Positions 15,006-24,359 are shown, counted from the stretch's first letter. The stretch is 50,279 nt of DNA from Candidatus Parcubacteria bacterium (GCA_019347895.1 JAHWKM010000008.1:1-50279), one strand, 5' to 3'. Notes: generated by a model not told the origin, from the letters alone. Numbers and translations are program-made.

Positions 15006-16451
15006 ATGGATATAAAACCGCCCAAAAAGCGCCGGGTTAAAGATTTTAACAAAATCGCAAACCAAGCCCCCGCTAAACAAACAAAACAAAATATGGCACA
15101 AGACGACAATGATTTGCGGAGTAAAATAAGCGGCGTTATTGACAAGGCTAAGCCCTCAGGGGAGCTTCCTAAAATAAAAGAAGTCATTGGATCTCATCCG
15201 TCAGACCTTAAACAATTAATACTCGATAATAAATTATTAATCTTATACACGCTTTTGATTTTTTCCTTGGCGTTTTTTCTTTATCTTTATAGAATTTCCT
15301 CGCTGCCTAAACCAACCAGCTTAGACTCGCCGACGGCCTTAAATGTTCAGTCATTTACAGATCTTTCATCAAATATAGTATTTGGCCCTCCAAAATTTTT
15401 AGACTACTTGCTGCTTAAGCTCAATTTAGCCACCGCTTTGGGTCTCAGATTGTCATCGATTTTATTCACAGTTTTAGCACTAGTATTCTTCTTTCTTATT
15501 ATTAAACGCTGGCTTGGCATTAAAGTATCGGTCTTAGCGACGCTGCTGCTGGCCACGTCTACTTGGACTATCATGCAGACTCGCGACAGCAATTTTATGA
15601 ACGTTTTTTTTCTGATAGTTCCGACGCTTCTTCTAACAGGTTCATACATGAAACGAAAGCCTGAATCTTTATGGATTTTTCCTTTTGTGTTTCTGCTCGG
15701 CGTTTTGACATATGTTCCAGGTTTTATGTGGTTTTTATTATTTGCCTCTGCGGTGTACTTCAAAAATATTATCAATTTGTTCGATGAAAATCAGCTGAAA
15801 CGAAGCATCGGGATCGTATTCACTTATATTTTGCCGGTTTTGCCTCTAGCGTACTTTCTGGCCAATCGTGCTGAAAATGTGAAGCTATGGCTGGGTTTGC
15901 CGTCCGAAACTAGCTTTGAACTTCAAACTATTTTAAATAACCTGGCCGAATTGCCGGTCCAACTATTTATAACCGGCGTTAATGAGCCCCTTTTATGGCT
16001 GTTCGGCTCGCCTGTGTTTGACGCAGCGGCTGGAATTTTAGCGCTGGCCGGCATTTTGTTCATAGCCAAAGACAAATTGCATCCCGTCAGAAGGCTAACT
16101 CTAGGCGGACTATTCCTAATAACTCTAGGTTTGTTATCTGTAGGCGGCAGCGTGTATATTTCATTGCTGCTGCCATTTATTTATATTCTGGCCTCATTTG
16201 GAATATATTATTTACTTACCCAGTGGTTTTCAATTTTTCCTCTAAATCCCTTTGCGCGTTCGATCGGCTACGTTCTAATATGCGCACTGGTACTTGGCAT
16301 ATCTTTTTACCATGTCAGCCGCTACTTTATTGTCTGGCCCAGAAACGAAAGAGTTATAGAAGCCTTTGAATCGGTCTCATCTGATACAATTGATGAAAGG
16401 TTGAATAATAAATTTTATCTACCAAGAAGTAATGACAATGAGTCCCGTTAG
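15006..16451 (+). CDS. polytopic membrane protein, probable GT-C (ArnT/PMT-like) glycosyltransferase
   Basis: A 481-residue membrane protein. Residues 1-75 are cytoplasmic, basic and polar. They are followed by about 10-11 hydrophobic segments, the first near 79-97 (LYTLLIFSLAFFLYLYR). The layout, a large first loop after the first helix with an acidic residue (SLDSPTAL), then LRLSSILFTVLALVFFFLIIK and LLATSTWTIMQTRDSNF, resembles GT39/ArnT-type enzymes that move sugars from polyprenyl-phosphate donors to the outer face. No exact catalytic motif can be confirmed by eye. It probably contributes to cell-surface glycosylation. No clear Shine-Dalgarno site. Confidence 0.7.
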   Translation: MDIKPPKKRRVKDFNKIANQAPAKQTKQNMAQDDNDLRSKISGVIDKAKPSGELPKIKEVIGSHPSDLKQLILDNKLLILYTLLIFSLAFFLYLYRISSLPKPTSLDSPTALNVQSFTDLSSNIVFGPPKFLDYLLLKLNLATALGLRLSSILFTVLALVFFFLIIKRWLGIKVSVLATLLLATSTWTIMQTRDSNFMNVFFLIVPTLLLTGSYMKRKPESLWIFPFVFLLGVLTYVPGFMWFLLFASAVYFKNIINLFDENQLKRSIGIVFTYILPVLPLAYFLANRAENVKLWLGLPSETSFELQTILNNLAELPVQLFITGVNEPLLWLFGSPVFDAAAGILALAGILFIAKDKLHPVRRLTLGGLFLITLGLLSVGGSVYISLLLPFIYILASFGIYYLLTQWFSIFPLNPFARSIGYVLICALVLGISFYHVSRYFIVWPRNERVIEAFESVSSDTIDERLNNKFYLPRSNDNESR

Positions 16452-16517
16452 AACTTTCAAAAAGCGTTCTAGAGGGATTCATAATATAATTAAAGAATGA
16501 AGGGAGTTCTAACGGGA
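16443..16517. repeat. 75-bp inverted-repeat cassette ending on the ybaB start codon
   Basis: Perfect 13-bp arms: TCCCGTTAGAACT (16443-16455) and AGTTCTAACGGGA (16505-16517). The left arm contains the stop codon of the preceding gene and the right arm includes the A of the ybaB ATG. Between them lies a perfect TATAAT (16485-16490). In read-through RNA the arms would hide the ribosome site; RNA from the internal promoter carries only the right arm. Confidence 0.75.
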
Positions 16518-16810
16518 TGAATAAGTTTGATCAAGCCAAGATGCTTATGAAAGTAAAAAAAATGCAAAAAGAACTGCAAAAAGAAATTATTACAGTCTCA
16601 GCCGGAGACGAGGCGGTAATAGTGGAAATCACAGGCGAACAAAAGATAAAGAAAATTCATATAGACCCCGAAAAAGTTGATCTAAACGATATCCGCCAAA
16701 CAGAAAAATGGGTTGAAGAAGCTGTAAAAAACGCTATTTCCCAAAGTCAAAAATATGCCGCCGAAAAAATGCAGCCAATGATGGGCATGCTCGGCAATTT
16801 AGGACTATAA
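16517..16810 (+). CDS. YbaB/EbfC family nucleoid-associated protein
   Basis: A 97-residue DNA-binding protein of the YbaB/EbfC family, a tweezer-shaped dimer that binds DNA near recombination genes. Seen features are the start NKFDQAKMLMKVKKMQKELQ, the strand pair VEITGEQKIKKIHIDPEKVD and the C-terminal helix ending MQPMMGMLGNLGL. Length is typical. The adjacency dnaX - ybaB - recR is classic in bacteria and here is kept loosely, with dnaB and a glycosyltransferase gene inserted. The start codon forms the end of an inverted-repeat cassette that also carries its likely promoter. Confidence 0.93.
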   Translation: MNKFDQAKMLMKVKKMQKELQKEIITVSAGDEAVIVEITGEQKIKKIHIDPEKVDLNDIRQTEKWVEEAVKNAISQSQKYAAEKMQPMMGMLGNLGL

Positions 16811-16820
16811 GTTATTATTC

Positions 16821-17426
16821 GTGAGCGTTTTACCTAAAGCCCTTAATAATTTAATAGAAGCCCTGGGCTTGTTGCCGGGTGTCGGGCCGCGCAGTGCTGA
16901 ACGCTTTGCTTACTTCTTATTTAAAAATGATCTGTCAAAATCCCAAGCTATCGCTCAGGCCATAACCAGTTTATCGGACGAGGTAAAGATTTGTCCCGTG
17001 ACATTCGCATTAATAGATGCCCACGAAGAAGTATCGAGGCTTTATAGCGCGACTGAGCGGGACAAGCAAACTATAATGGTGGTAGCCGATCCGTTTGACG
17101 TAGCGGCAATTGAAAAAACCAATTCTTATAAAGGAACGTATCACGTGTTAAACGGCTTAATTTCTCCAATTGACGGTGTTACGCCTGAAACCCTACATAT
17201 CGCAGAGCTTGTTGCCAGAGTTAAAAAAGACCAAGCCCGCGAGCTTATACTAGCCACTAACGCCAGCGTGGAAGGCGAGTCAACCGCCCATTTTATTGCT
17301 AAGCAATTGGAATCAAGCAAAGTCCAAATAACCCGGCTGGCCCAAGGCTTGCCTATCGGGCTGGACATAGAATACGCGGATCAAATCACTCTCGGCAAAG
17401 CCTTGGAGGGCAGACGGGCGCTATGA
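16821..17426 (+). CDS. recR: recombination mediator RecR with a degenerate zinc finger
   Basis: RecR works with RecF/RecO to load RecA on gapped DNA. The 201-residue protein has the helix-hairpin-helix LLPGVGPRSAERFAYFL, the Toprim domain (VVADPFDVAAIE, ILATNASVEGESTA) and the C-terminal RLAQGLPIGLDIEYAD with GKALEGRR. The four-cysteine zinc finger between HhH and Toprim, normally two CxxC pairs, reads ICPVTFALIDAHEEVSRLY here, so only one Cys remains. The GTG at 16821 is 10 bases after ybaB. The end overlaps the next gene by 4 bases (ATGA). Confidence 0.95.
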   Translation: MSVLPKALNNLIEALGLLPGVGPRSAERFAYFLFKNDLSKSQAIAQAITSLSDEVKICPVTFALIDAHEEVSRLYSATERDKQTIMVVADPFDVAAIEKTNSYKGTYHVLNGLISPIDGVTPETLHIAELVARVKKDQARELILATNASVEGESTAHFIAKQLESSKVQITRLAQGLPIGLDIEYADQITLGKALEGRRAL

Positions 17427-18427
17427 TCAATCCGTCGCAAATTGACGAGCTGGTTAAGCAATCCAGCCGCATTGTTATTATCCAGGCCGATAATCCGGAC
17501 GGTGACAGCTTGGCCAGTACTTTAGCTCTTGAAGCCATCTTGACTGATATGGGCAAGCAAATTACGATGTTTTGCGGCGTTGATATTCCCGGCTATTTAA
17601 GATATTTAAGCGGCTGGGACAGGGTCGTTAATCAGCTGCCAGGTGAGTTTGATCTAAGTATTATAGTAGATACCAGCTCGCTTTTGCTTTTGGAATCACT
17701 GCAAAATACAGGACAAATTAACTGGCTAAAAACCCGTCCAAGCCTTGTTATTGATCACCATAGCTCTGAACCCACCATTGATTTTGCTAAGATTTATAAT
17801 GAGCCTAAGGCGGCAGCCTGCGGAGAGGTTATATACCAGCTGGCGAAGAAAAATAAATGGCCCGTCCCGGCGGACGCGGCCGAATTTATTACGATTGCGA
17901 TCTTAAGCGACAGCTTGGGCTTAATCTCCGAGTCAACCACCTCAAAAACAATTAATTTCTTAGCTGAGCTGGTAGAATCCGGCGTGAGTTTAGCCAAGCT
18001 GGATAGCACTAGGAAAATATTCCAAAAAAAACAACCGGAACTTTTAAAATATAAAGGCAGATTATTGCAAAGAATTGAATATACCGACGACCAATCAATC
18101 GCTCATATTACCATTCCGTGGGACGAGATTGAAAAATACAGTCCTCTATACAACCCGCCCATGCTGGTTATGGATGAGATGCGTCAGGTGGAAGGCGTCC
18201 GTCTGGCCATAGCTTTTAAAACATATCCGGACGGGCGGATAACTGGAAAAATACGCGCTAATTTTGGATTCCCGGTAGCCGACAAACTAGCCGAGAATTT
18301 CGGAGGCGGCGGCCACATTTACGCTAGCGGATTTCGCATAACAGACGGCCGCGATATCAACAATGTTAAATTAAATGTCCTTAAAAAGGCCGGCGAACTT
18401 TTAAGCGAACTAGAGACCGTAAAATGA
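17423..18427 (+). CDS. DHH/DHHA1 phosphoesterase, NrnA-like
   Basis: A 334-residue DHH-family phosphoesterase of the NrnA type (nano-RNase and pAp phosphatase, degrading 2-5 nt RNAs). The motifs are in order: QADNPDGDSLASTLAL, DTSSLLLL, the signature VIDHHSSEPTID, then TIAILSDSLGL. The C-terminal DHHA1 domain ends with the substrate-binding GGGGHIYASGFRI. Metal ligands (Asp, Asp-His-His, Asp) are all present. The start overlaps recR (ATGA) and the stop overlaps the cysS start by 4 bases, so it is translated within a recR-nrnA-cysS operon. Confidence 0.92.
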   Translation: MINPSQIDELVKQSSRIVIIQADNPDGDSLASTLALEAILTDMGKQITMFCGVDIPGYLRYLSGWDRVVNQLPGEFDLSIIVDTSSLLLLESLQNTGQINWLKTRPSLVIDHHSSEPTIDFAKIYNEPKAAACGEVIYQLAKKNKWPVPADAAEFITIAILSDSLGLISESTTSKTINFLAELVESGVSLAKLDSTRKIFQKKQPELLKYKGRLLQRIEYTDDQSIAHITIPWDEIEKYSPLYNPPMLVMDEMRQVEGVRLAIAFKTYPDGRITGKIRANFGFPVADKLAENFGGGGHIYASGFRITDGRDINNVKLNVLKKAGELLSELETVK

Positions 18428-19830
18428 AACTATACAATACGCTTACAAGAAAAGTTGAAAAATTTAATCCGCTAAAAAATGGCGCGGTTACTCTCTATAC
18501 CTGCGGTCCGACAGTTTACCACTTTGCGCATATCGGGAACCTGCGCAACGTCATTTTTAACGACACGCTTCGGCGAGCTTTAGAAATATCAGGTTATAAG
18601 GTAACCCACGTAATGAATATTACCGATGTGGGTCATTTGGTTAGCGACGCTGACGAAGGCGATGACAAGTTAGAGAAGGGCGCAAAAAGGGAAGGCAAGA
18701 CTGTGTGGGAGGTGGCTGATTTTTATATTGATGCCTTTTTAAAACACACCAATGCCTTGAATGTTTTACCGCCAACAAAAATTGTCCGCGCAACAGACGC
18801 CATTGATTCGCAGCAAGAAATTATAAAAATACTACTAAAAAAGGGTTTCGTATACCAAACCCAGCAGGCCATATATTTTGATGTAACGAAGTTAGACGAT
18901 TATGGCAAACTATCCGGACAAAAATTATCCGAAAAAGCAGTAGCTGTAAGAAGGGAAGTGGTGACCGATAAGGATAAAAAACACCCCCAGGACTTCGCGC
19001 TTTGGTTTTTTACTGTAGGACACTTTAGTGATCATCAAATGCGCTGGGATTCGCCTTGGGGCGAGGGCTTCCCCGGCTGGCACCTGGAATGCTCGGCGAT
19101 TATACACCAAGAGCTAGGCGAACCGATCGACATCCATACCGGCGGAGTGGACCACATCGGCACCCACCACACCAATGAAATCGCGCAGTCTGAAGCCGCC
19201 TTCGAAAAACCGCTGGCCAACTATTGGCTGCATAATGAATTCCTGCACCAGGACGGCGGCAAAATGTCCAAATCCGGCGAAACAACTATCACGCTTGATG
19301 ATGTAGTAAACCGCGGTTATGACCCGCTAGCTCTTCGCTTATTTTACCTGCAGTCCCACTACCGCAGCCACGCCAACTTTACCTGGGAAAACCTGACGGC
19401 CGCCCAGAACAGATTAAAAGATTACCGGGCAATGGCCGACATGCGCTTTCAGATAAAACCCGCGGCAGGCGATATATTTACCAGCTTCGAGGATTTTCAA
19501 AAATTGACCTTGGAAAAAATACAAAATGATTTGAATACCCCGGAAGCTATGGCCTCTATAAGCCAACTAGCGAACGATACAAAGGAAGTCGTATTTTCTA
19601 CAAATGAAAAGGAGTTTAATAAATTCCTGCAATTTATCGATGGTATTTTGGGGCTAAATTTGCTGGATTCAAAGGATATTTCAGATCAACAAAAAGATAT
19701 TATCACGGATAGGGAAAAAGCGAGAAAGAAAAAAGATTGGGCAAAATCGGATAAGCTGCGGGATCGACTAAAAGAACAAGGAATTGGACTACGCGACAGC
19801 GAGCACGGGCCTATTTGGTACCGGATTTAG
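18424..19830 (+). CDS. cysS: cysteinyl-tRNA synthetase
   Basis: CysRS charges tRNA-Cys. The 468-residue protein has the zinc/substrate strand [20 protein letters not shown] (HIGH motif as HIGN), [28 protein letters not shown] and the KMSKS motif (GGKMSKSGE). A helical C-terminal domain runs to HGPIWYRI. Length is standard. The start overlaps the preceding DHH gene by 4 bases. Its last 20 bases overlap, on the opposite strand, the 3' end of the permease gene. Confidence 0.97.
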   Translation: MKLYNTLTRKVEKFNPLKNGAVTLYTCGPTVYHFAHIGNLRNVIFNDTLRRALEISGYKVTHVMNITDVGHLVSDADEGDDKLEKGAKREGKTVWEVADFYIDAFLKHTNALNVLPPTKIVRATDAIDSQQEIIKILLKKGFVYQTQQAIYFDVTKLDDYGKLSGQKLSEKAVAVRREVVTDKDKKHPQDFALWFFTVGHFSDHQMRWDSPWGEGFPGWHLECSAIIHQELGEPIDIHTGGVDHIGTHHTNEIAQSEAAFEKPLANYWLHNEFLHQDGGKMSKSGETTITLDDVVNRGYDPLALRLFYLQSHYRSHANFTWENLTAAQNRLKDYRAMADMRFQIKPAAGDIFTSFEDFQKLTLEKIQNDLNTPEAMASISQLANDTKEVVFSTNEKEFNKFLQFIDGILGLNLLDSKDISDQQKDIITDREKARKKKDWAKSDKLRDRLKEQGIGLRDSEHGPIWYRI

Positions 19831-20932
19831 CAGTGGTTAAATTTTTATCATTTCGTTTATCGTTTCGTTCCAAGTAATCATCAAACAAAACCTTTATGAT
19901 TCCAGCTGTAGGAATGGCCAAAAGCGCGCCTAAAATCCCGCCTAGACCGACACCGATAAGCGCAGCGACTAATACCGTTAGCGGTGTTAGATGATTGGTC
20001 CGGGCCTGGATATACGGCTGGATTGTGACGTTCTCGATTTGCTGGTAAACAATAAAGAAGATTGTGGCGGCGATCGCTAAAGGCAGCGAAACAAGCAAGG
20101 AAGCCAAAACCGCGATTGAAGCACCTATAATAGTGCCCACCATAGGCAGCAGCGCGAACAATCCAACAATTCCGCCCAGTGCTATAGCATTGATCGGTGC
20201 GTCAAAAATTTGGCTTAATATATATAAAGAAATTGCGGCAAACGTACCGCTGATAAAGGCGACAATAACCTGTCCGTTTACGTAGCCAACCACGACCTTA
20301 TACATTTTTAAGGCTAAGCCTTTTATATGGTCGCGCCGTCTTTTAGAGGATATCAGTTTGAAACTTCTTTGCAGCCACATAGGCCCTTCCACAAGCATCA
20401 TAAAAGTTAAGACAAATACTATAATCGCATTAACGACGGTAGTTCCGATTGTACCGGCCGTTTTAGCCAAGGCCGGAGCACCTATGTCCTTAAATTTATC
20501 ACGAAATTCGGCTGAAAATTCGTTGACTTGATCTTGTAATTCATAGCGCTGTATGAATTTGCTAAGCGAGGAATCTTCCCGCTGCAGACTGGATATCGTA
20601 GAGGGAACTTGTCTTATAAATACTGAAGTCTGGTTTATAAGCGGAGGCACAACCAAAGAAAAGAAGCCTGTTAGAAATAAAACAACCATTAAATACGCCG
20701 CTCCGGTGGCGCGAACCCGGCTGCGGCTTTTGAGCTTGCCGGCTATCCACGAAACGGCCGGATTTAATGCCATAGCCAAAAAGAATGAAACCATTATAAG
20801 GATTAATATGGGGGCAATAGTTTTAACGAAGGTCAAAGCTATCAATGTGACAACCACCAAAACTAACACTCGCAATACTGTTTGGGACTCTACATTGATT
20901 ACGACTTGTTTTTTGTTATCATTTTTACTCAT
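19811..20932 (-). CDS. AI-2E family transporter (UPF0118)
   Basis: A 373-residue polytopic protein of the AI-2E/PerM permease family. Hydrophobic segments start at LRVLVLVVVTLIALTFV and APILILIMVSFFLAMALNP, the latter carrying the typical ALNP. A long soluble loop (about 95-150) follows, then IIVFVLTFMMLVEGP, VNGQVIVAFISGTFAAI and the family C-terminus with PMVGTIIGA, QQIENVTIQPYI and GGILGALLAIPTAGIIKV. Members export small molecules or ions; the substrate is unknown here. The ATG at 20932 (MSKNDNKK) gives the normal length; an upstream in-frame start would run into a repeat element. The 3' end overlaps cysS by 20 bases. Confidence 0.92.
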   Translation of the reverse strand: MSKNDNKKQVVINVESQTVLRVLVLVVVTLIALTFVKTIAPILILIMVSFFLAMALNPAVSWIAGKLKSRSRVRATGAAYLMVVLFLTGFFSLVVPPLINQTSVFIRQVPSTISSLQREDSSLSKFIQRYELQDQVNEFSAEFRDKFKDIGAPALAKTAGTIGTTVVNAIIVFVLTFMMLVEGPMWLQRSFKLISSKRRRDHIKGLALKMYKVVVGYVNGQVIVAFISGTFAAISLYILSQIFDAPINAIALGGIVGLFALLPMVGTIIGASIAVLASLLVSLPLAIAATIFFIVYQQIENVTIQPYIQARTNHLTPLTVLVAALIGVGLGGILGALLAIPTAGIIKVLFDDYLERNDKRNDKNLTTAKSGTK

Positions 20933-20946
20933 GATTTCACTAGAAC

Positions 20947-21101
20947 CTATCCCAAAATAATAGTTTCGGGCCCAAAATCGCCCTTTTTGCCCAAAATCGA
21001 GCAAACTCTTCCGCAATGTAATTATGGTTACGTTTTGTCAGACTTTGTCTATTTTGATCAAAAATCATCACTTTTCGCCTCCGAAAATTATTTTGGGATA
21101 G
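20947..21101. mobile_element. 155-bp MITE-like element with 15-bp terminal inverted repeats
   Basis: Perfect 15-bp terminal inverted repeats CTATCCCAAAATAAT (20947-20961) and ATTATTTTGGGATAG (21087-21101). Inside, GCCCAAAATCG occurs twice in direct order. No coding capacity. It fills the gap between the GT4 gene and the AI-2E gene and must carry or replace the latter's promoter. No obvious target duplication at the ends. Confidence 0.65.
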
Positions 21102-21111
21102 TTTCTTGATA

Positions 21112-22266
21112 TTATCTGCCTTTTTTAGCTGTTATGCAATCATTATAAATATCCAGAAGTTTGGCTCCTACTGAATTGACATCAAACTGCTGAACTAATT
21201 CTTGCTGTTTTCGGTGTAATTTTCTCCTTGCATCTGCCGAGTTTATGAATATGCTTATTCTCTCGCTAAATTTATTTATGTCAAGTGGATCAACTAAACT
21301 TTCCTCTAAACTGCCCAAAACGCTTCTATAGCCTGGGTTATCCCCGCCTATAACGACCCCTCCGCCGGCGGCCATAGCCTCAAGCAAAACGATTCCGAAA
21401 CTTTCGCCGCTTATCGAAGGAAAGACTAATATATCCGCTTGCTGCATGAACTTAATCTTTTCACTCTCAGGGATAAAACCGTGGAATTTCACGCGACTGT
21501 TTAAGTTATTACCATTTGCATACCTCTTCAGCTTGTTCTTATGTGGTCCACCGCCGCATATATCGATATAAAACTCATTCTTGGCTAAATTTTTATCAAG
21601 CATATGTTTGACAGCTTCTAAAAATTTTCCGCAGCCTTTGCGTGAAACCAGACGTCCTAAAAAAAATATGCGGACCGGCGCGTTATTATTTGGAACGCGA
21701 GGCTTAGGCCGGTATTTATTTATATTGACGGGATTGGCTAAAATGTCACAGTTTATTTTAAAACTTTGTCTTGCGAATTGTTTGGCCGGCTCAGATACAG
21801 CCAGCTGTTTGTCAAATTTTTTTAGGTTCTTGGAAAGTGCTTTGCCGAGCAGTACGTTCCCCCAAAAAGAAGCAAAACCGCTCGGCAGTATATGAAAAGT
21901 CCCCACGAGCGCAGTTTTTTTATCGAGCCTTTTGATTAATCGTCCTGCCATAATTGGGCTATAAGGAACCTGGACGTGTAAAACATCAAATTTTTCAATT
22001 GTTAATACTGACTGGATTTTTCTAGCTGAGGAGAAAAGCGGGATACTCAGCCTGTTGCCGTTAAAGCTGACTTTAAGATTTTTGCTAAGAGGAATTACGG
22101 ACGGTATATCGGTTCGCCGAGTTTCACCGACTATATATACTACATCGTGGCCTTTATTTTTCAGCCATTTACCCAGGGTTAGTATATTCTGCTGGACGCC
22201 GTCCGGCTTATCTAGCCCGTCGTCAAGCACAAAGCCGATTTTAAGCCGAGTTATGGCGTTTTTCAT
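21112..22266 (-). CDS. GT4 family glycosyltransferase
   Basis: A 384-residue retaining GT-B glycosyltransferase of family 4. The N-terminal half begins LKIGFVLDDGLDKPDGVQQN, with the donor/acceptor loop and HVQVPYSPIMAGRL. The C-terminal half has IFFLGRLVSRKGCGKFLEA, then the nucleotide-sugar site FPSISGESFGIVLLEAMAAG (E-x7-E motif). Similarity in plan to PimA-like enzymes is clear. It overlaps the upstream GT4 gene by 26 bases; the two probably arose by duplication and act in sequence on a glycolipid or surface polymer. The substrate cannot be told from sequence. Confidence 0.92.
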   Translation of the reverse strand: MKNAITRLKIGFVLDDGLDKPDGVQQNILTLGKWLKNKGHDVVYIVGETRRTDIPSVIPLSKNLKVSFNGNRLSIPLFSSARKIQSVLTIEKFDVLHVQVPYSPIMAGRLIKRLDKKTALVGTFHILPSGFASFWGNVLLGKALSKNLKKFDKQLAVSEPAKQFARQSFKINCDILANPVNINKYRPKPRVPNNNAPVRIFFLGRLVSRKGCGKFLEAVKHMLDKNLAKNEFYIDICGGGPHKNKLKRYANGNNLNSRVKFHGFIPESEKIKFMQQADILVFPSISGESFGIVLLEAMAAGGGVVIGGDNPGYRSVLGSLEESLVDPLDINKFSERISIFINSADARRKLHRKQQELVQQFDVNSVGAKLLDIYNDCITAKKGR

Positions 22267-23380
22267 AGGCTAATTTGTAAAGTTTCAGATACTGGTCAAC
22301 AATTCTTAAGTAGTCGTATTTTTCTACCTCATGATTAGCCCAATTAAACCAGTGCTGGCGCAGGCCTTCGTCAGAAGCCATCAACAGCAGGCGTCTGGCA
22401 AACTCGCGGGTATCTTTGGGATTTACAATGGATATTTGGCCAGAACCGGTCATAACGCTTTCATAACCGGAATTATTTCCGCAAACCGCTACGCAGCCGC
22501 TAGCCATAGCTTCCAGCAAAACAATCCCAAAGCTTTCGCCGTACATGGCCGGCGAACAAAAAACCTCGGACTCATGCAGCAAGCGGATCTTTTGGGCATC
22601 GTCAACAAAGCCTAGAAATTTCACATTTCCTATTTTTTCGTTTTTTACGAATTCTTCTAATTTTGAGCGCTCCGGGCCATCGCCGGCTATTATTAACCGA
22701 TAATTTTTGTGTGAATGATAAAGCAGCGCGAATGCCTCCAGGAGCTTTCTTAGGGCCTTGCGTTTTTCCAGCCGGCCGATATATAAGATAGTTCTTGTTT
22801 TGCTCAGCTTGGAAACGTTGGCTTTTGATTTTGGTTTCTTAAATTTTTTTACTTCGATCCCGTTTGGAATAATGTAAATACTTCGATTTGTCAGTGCTTT
22901 GACATAATTAGTCGCCGTAGGAGAAACGGCGGTTAACACGTCCAAGTAGCTTAAAAGCGGCTTGGTGTACGGTGTAATTACGCGCTCAATCGTTCTGCTG
23001 GTACGGCGTTCGCTCATAGCCGCATGAAACGTGCCGAAATTTATGGCATTGGAGCGGGTCAATATCTGCCTGGATAATATAGGCACCCAGGGTTCGTGAA
23101 AGTGTAATATGTCGAAATTCTGTGCATCTAAAACAGCTTCCAGCTTGTCGGCGTCCACGCTGGCTGATATTTGCGAGTAAGTATGCGCGGCTCTGATTGG
23201 GCTGGCCCGGCCGATCATGATTATTCCCGGGACTTTTGGGCCGTCATAATTCAAGGGCTGAGGAGTTATAACGTAGGCTTTATGTCCTCTAGCTACCAGG
23301 CCGTTGCGCAATGCCAGCACATATTCTTGGACGCCGCCGCCGTGGAACATATTGTAGGGGCATATCAAACCTATTTTCAT
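22241..23380 (-). CDS. GT4 family glycosyltransferase, PimA-like
   Basis: A 379-residue GT4 enzyme. It starts MKIGLICPYNMFHGGGVQEY, the Gly-rich acceptor loop typical of phosphatidylinositol mannosyltransferase PimA and relatives. HFHEPWVPILSRQIL and FHAAMSE follow. The donor domain shows ILYIGRLEKRKALRKLLEAF and the E-x7-E motif in SPAMYGESFGIVLLEAMASG. PimA-type enzymes mannosylate phosphatidyl-inositol in Actinobacteria; assigning that substrate here is inference. It is preceded by the alpha/beta hydrolase gene (14 bases apart) and overlaps the second GT4 gene by 26 bases. Confidence 0.92.
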   Translation of the reverse strand: MKIGLICPYNMFHGGGVQEYVLALRNGLVARGHKAYVITPQPLNYDGPKVPGIIMIGRASPIRAAHTYSQISASVDADKLEAVLDAQNFDILHFHEPWVPILSRQILTRSNAINFGTFHAAMSERRTSRTIERVITPYTKPLLSYLDVLTAVSPTATNYVKALTNRSIYIIPNGIEVKKFKKPKSKANVSKLSKTRTILYIGRLEKRKALRKLLEAFALLYHSHKNYRLIIAGDGPERSKLEEFVKNEKIGNVKFLGFVDDAQKIRLLHESEVFCSPAMYGESFGIVLLEAMASGCVAVCGNNSGYESVMTGSGQISIVNPKDTREFARRLLLMASDEGLRQHWFNWANHEVEKYDYLRIVDQYLKLYKLAYEKRHNSA

Positions 23381-23394
23381 AGTAGTCTTGTTGT

Positions 23395-24315
23395 TTAGTT
23401 TAACAGTTCTCGGAGCTTTTGGGGAATAAACGGCTCGACTTCTTCTTTAGTCGCCACGATAGTTGGCATATGGGCCGGCAGAGTAGTCGGCATATCTATA
23501 AATTCCTTGTAGATTACCCGCATGTGCTGTTCAACGGTATGATTGTCGAAATAACGGTCGTTCTCGACTGAAATGTGATAAACCGGCAAATCAATTTTCT
23601 CGTCGCAAAGATTGACCTTAAACATTTCGCTTATGGTGAACATGCGGGTTCTGACGTCATTAATATGCCAGAGTTTTATTTCTGCCCTAATACGTTTTTC
23701 CAGCTCTTTGCTTGATTTTGCGTCATGCATTTTGCTGTGCCGATGAGCCACCGATTTATATATAGCCGATATCACCTTGCTGTTTAGCAGCGTGTGGCGA
23801 AAAACCGCAGCCGTAAGCCTGTATTGGCAAAAGCTCGCCAGTAGCCTGAGTCCGAAAATTTGCGGCCTTGGCAGCCTGAAATCCTGATAGTGCACAAAGC
23901 CGACAGCACTAATTACGAAATCTATTTTATCGGACAACTCAGGATATTTTTGCAGCATTCTCGTAACGATTAAAAATGAAAAAGACATCGACATAATAGA
24001 TAATCTTTTGCGCTTGAATTTCAATTTTATAAAAGAAGCTAAATAATCCGCATAGTTATCGATTGTCGGTTTTTTATTAATTTTATAAAGGCTCGCCATG
24101 CCTCCAAAACCCGGCAGATCCGGCAAGGTTACATTAGAATACTGGCTTAGATTTTGGGCGATACCTTCCATACGTTCCAGGCTGGCATGATGACCGTAAA
24201 TAAGCAGCAGCTCTCGTTTTTTATTCTTATCTTTAGCCGACAAGCGCAGCATGCGGCCCCGGAGTCCATTTATGTAAATCGTCGAAATAGTTTGCGAAGT
24301 CTTGTTTTCTGCCAC
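23395..24315 (-). CDS. alpha/beta-hydrolase-like protein with degenerate nucleophile elbow
   Basis: A 306-residue protein with an alpha/beta-hydrolase plan: LLLIYGHHASLERMEGIA (oxyanion strand), VTLPDLPGFGGM, then the elbow region LSIMSMSFSFLIVTRML. The elbow should read G-x-S-x-G and here is S-M-S-F-S. Serine is present but both glycines are lost. A late PVYHISVENDRYFDN and the near-terminal LPAHMPT could give the Asp and His. It may be an acyltransferase or an inactive relative rather than an esterase. The position upstream of two GT4 genes suggests a part in glycolipid or surface polymer metabolism. Confidence 0.7.
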   Translation of the reverse strand: MAENKTSQTISTIYINGLRGRMLRLSAKDKNKKRELLLIYGHHASLERMEGIAQNLSQYSNVTLPDLPGFGGMASLYKINKKPTIDNYADYLASFIKLKFKRKRLSIMSMSFSFLIVTRMLQKYPELSDKIDFVISAVGFVHYQDFRLPRPQIFGLRLLASFCQYRLTAAVFRHTLLNSKVISAIYKSVAHRHSKMHDAKSSKELEKRIRAEIKLWHINDVRTRMFTISEMFKVNLCDEKIDLPVYHISVENDRYFDNHTVEQHMRVIYKEFIDMPTTLPAHMPTIVATKEEVEPFIPQKLRELLN

Positions 24316-24359
24316 TGCTTAAATGTACTCAAAATATGGATTTCTAGCAATCATAAGGA

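Noticed and set aside
18925-19285. Open frames on the minus strand of cysS
   Set aside because: They mirror the codon structure of cysS on the other strand and have no independent motifs or start signals.
19811-19830. Antisense overlap of cysS and the AI-2E gene as regulation
   Set aside because: A 20-base convergent overlap is common in compact genomes and gives no specific sign of control.
20947-21101. Insertion sequence
   Set aside because: Terminal repeats are present but the element is too short for a transposase and has no coding sequence; kept as MITE-like only.
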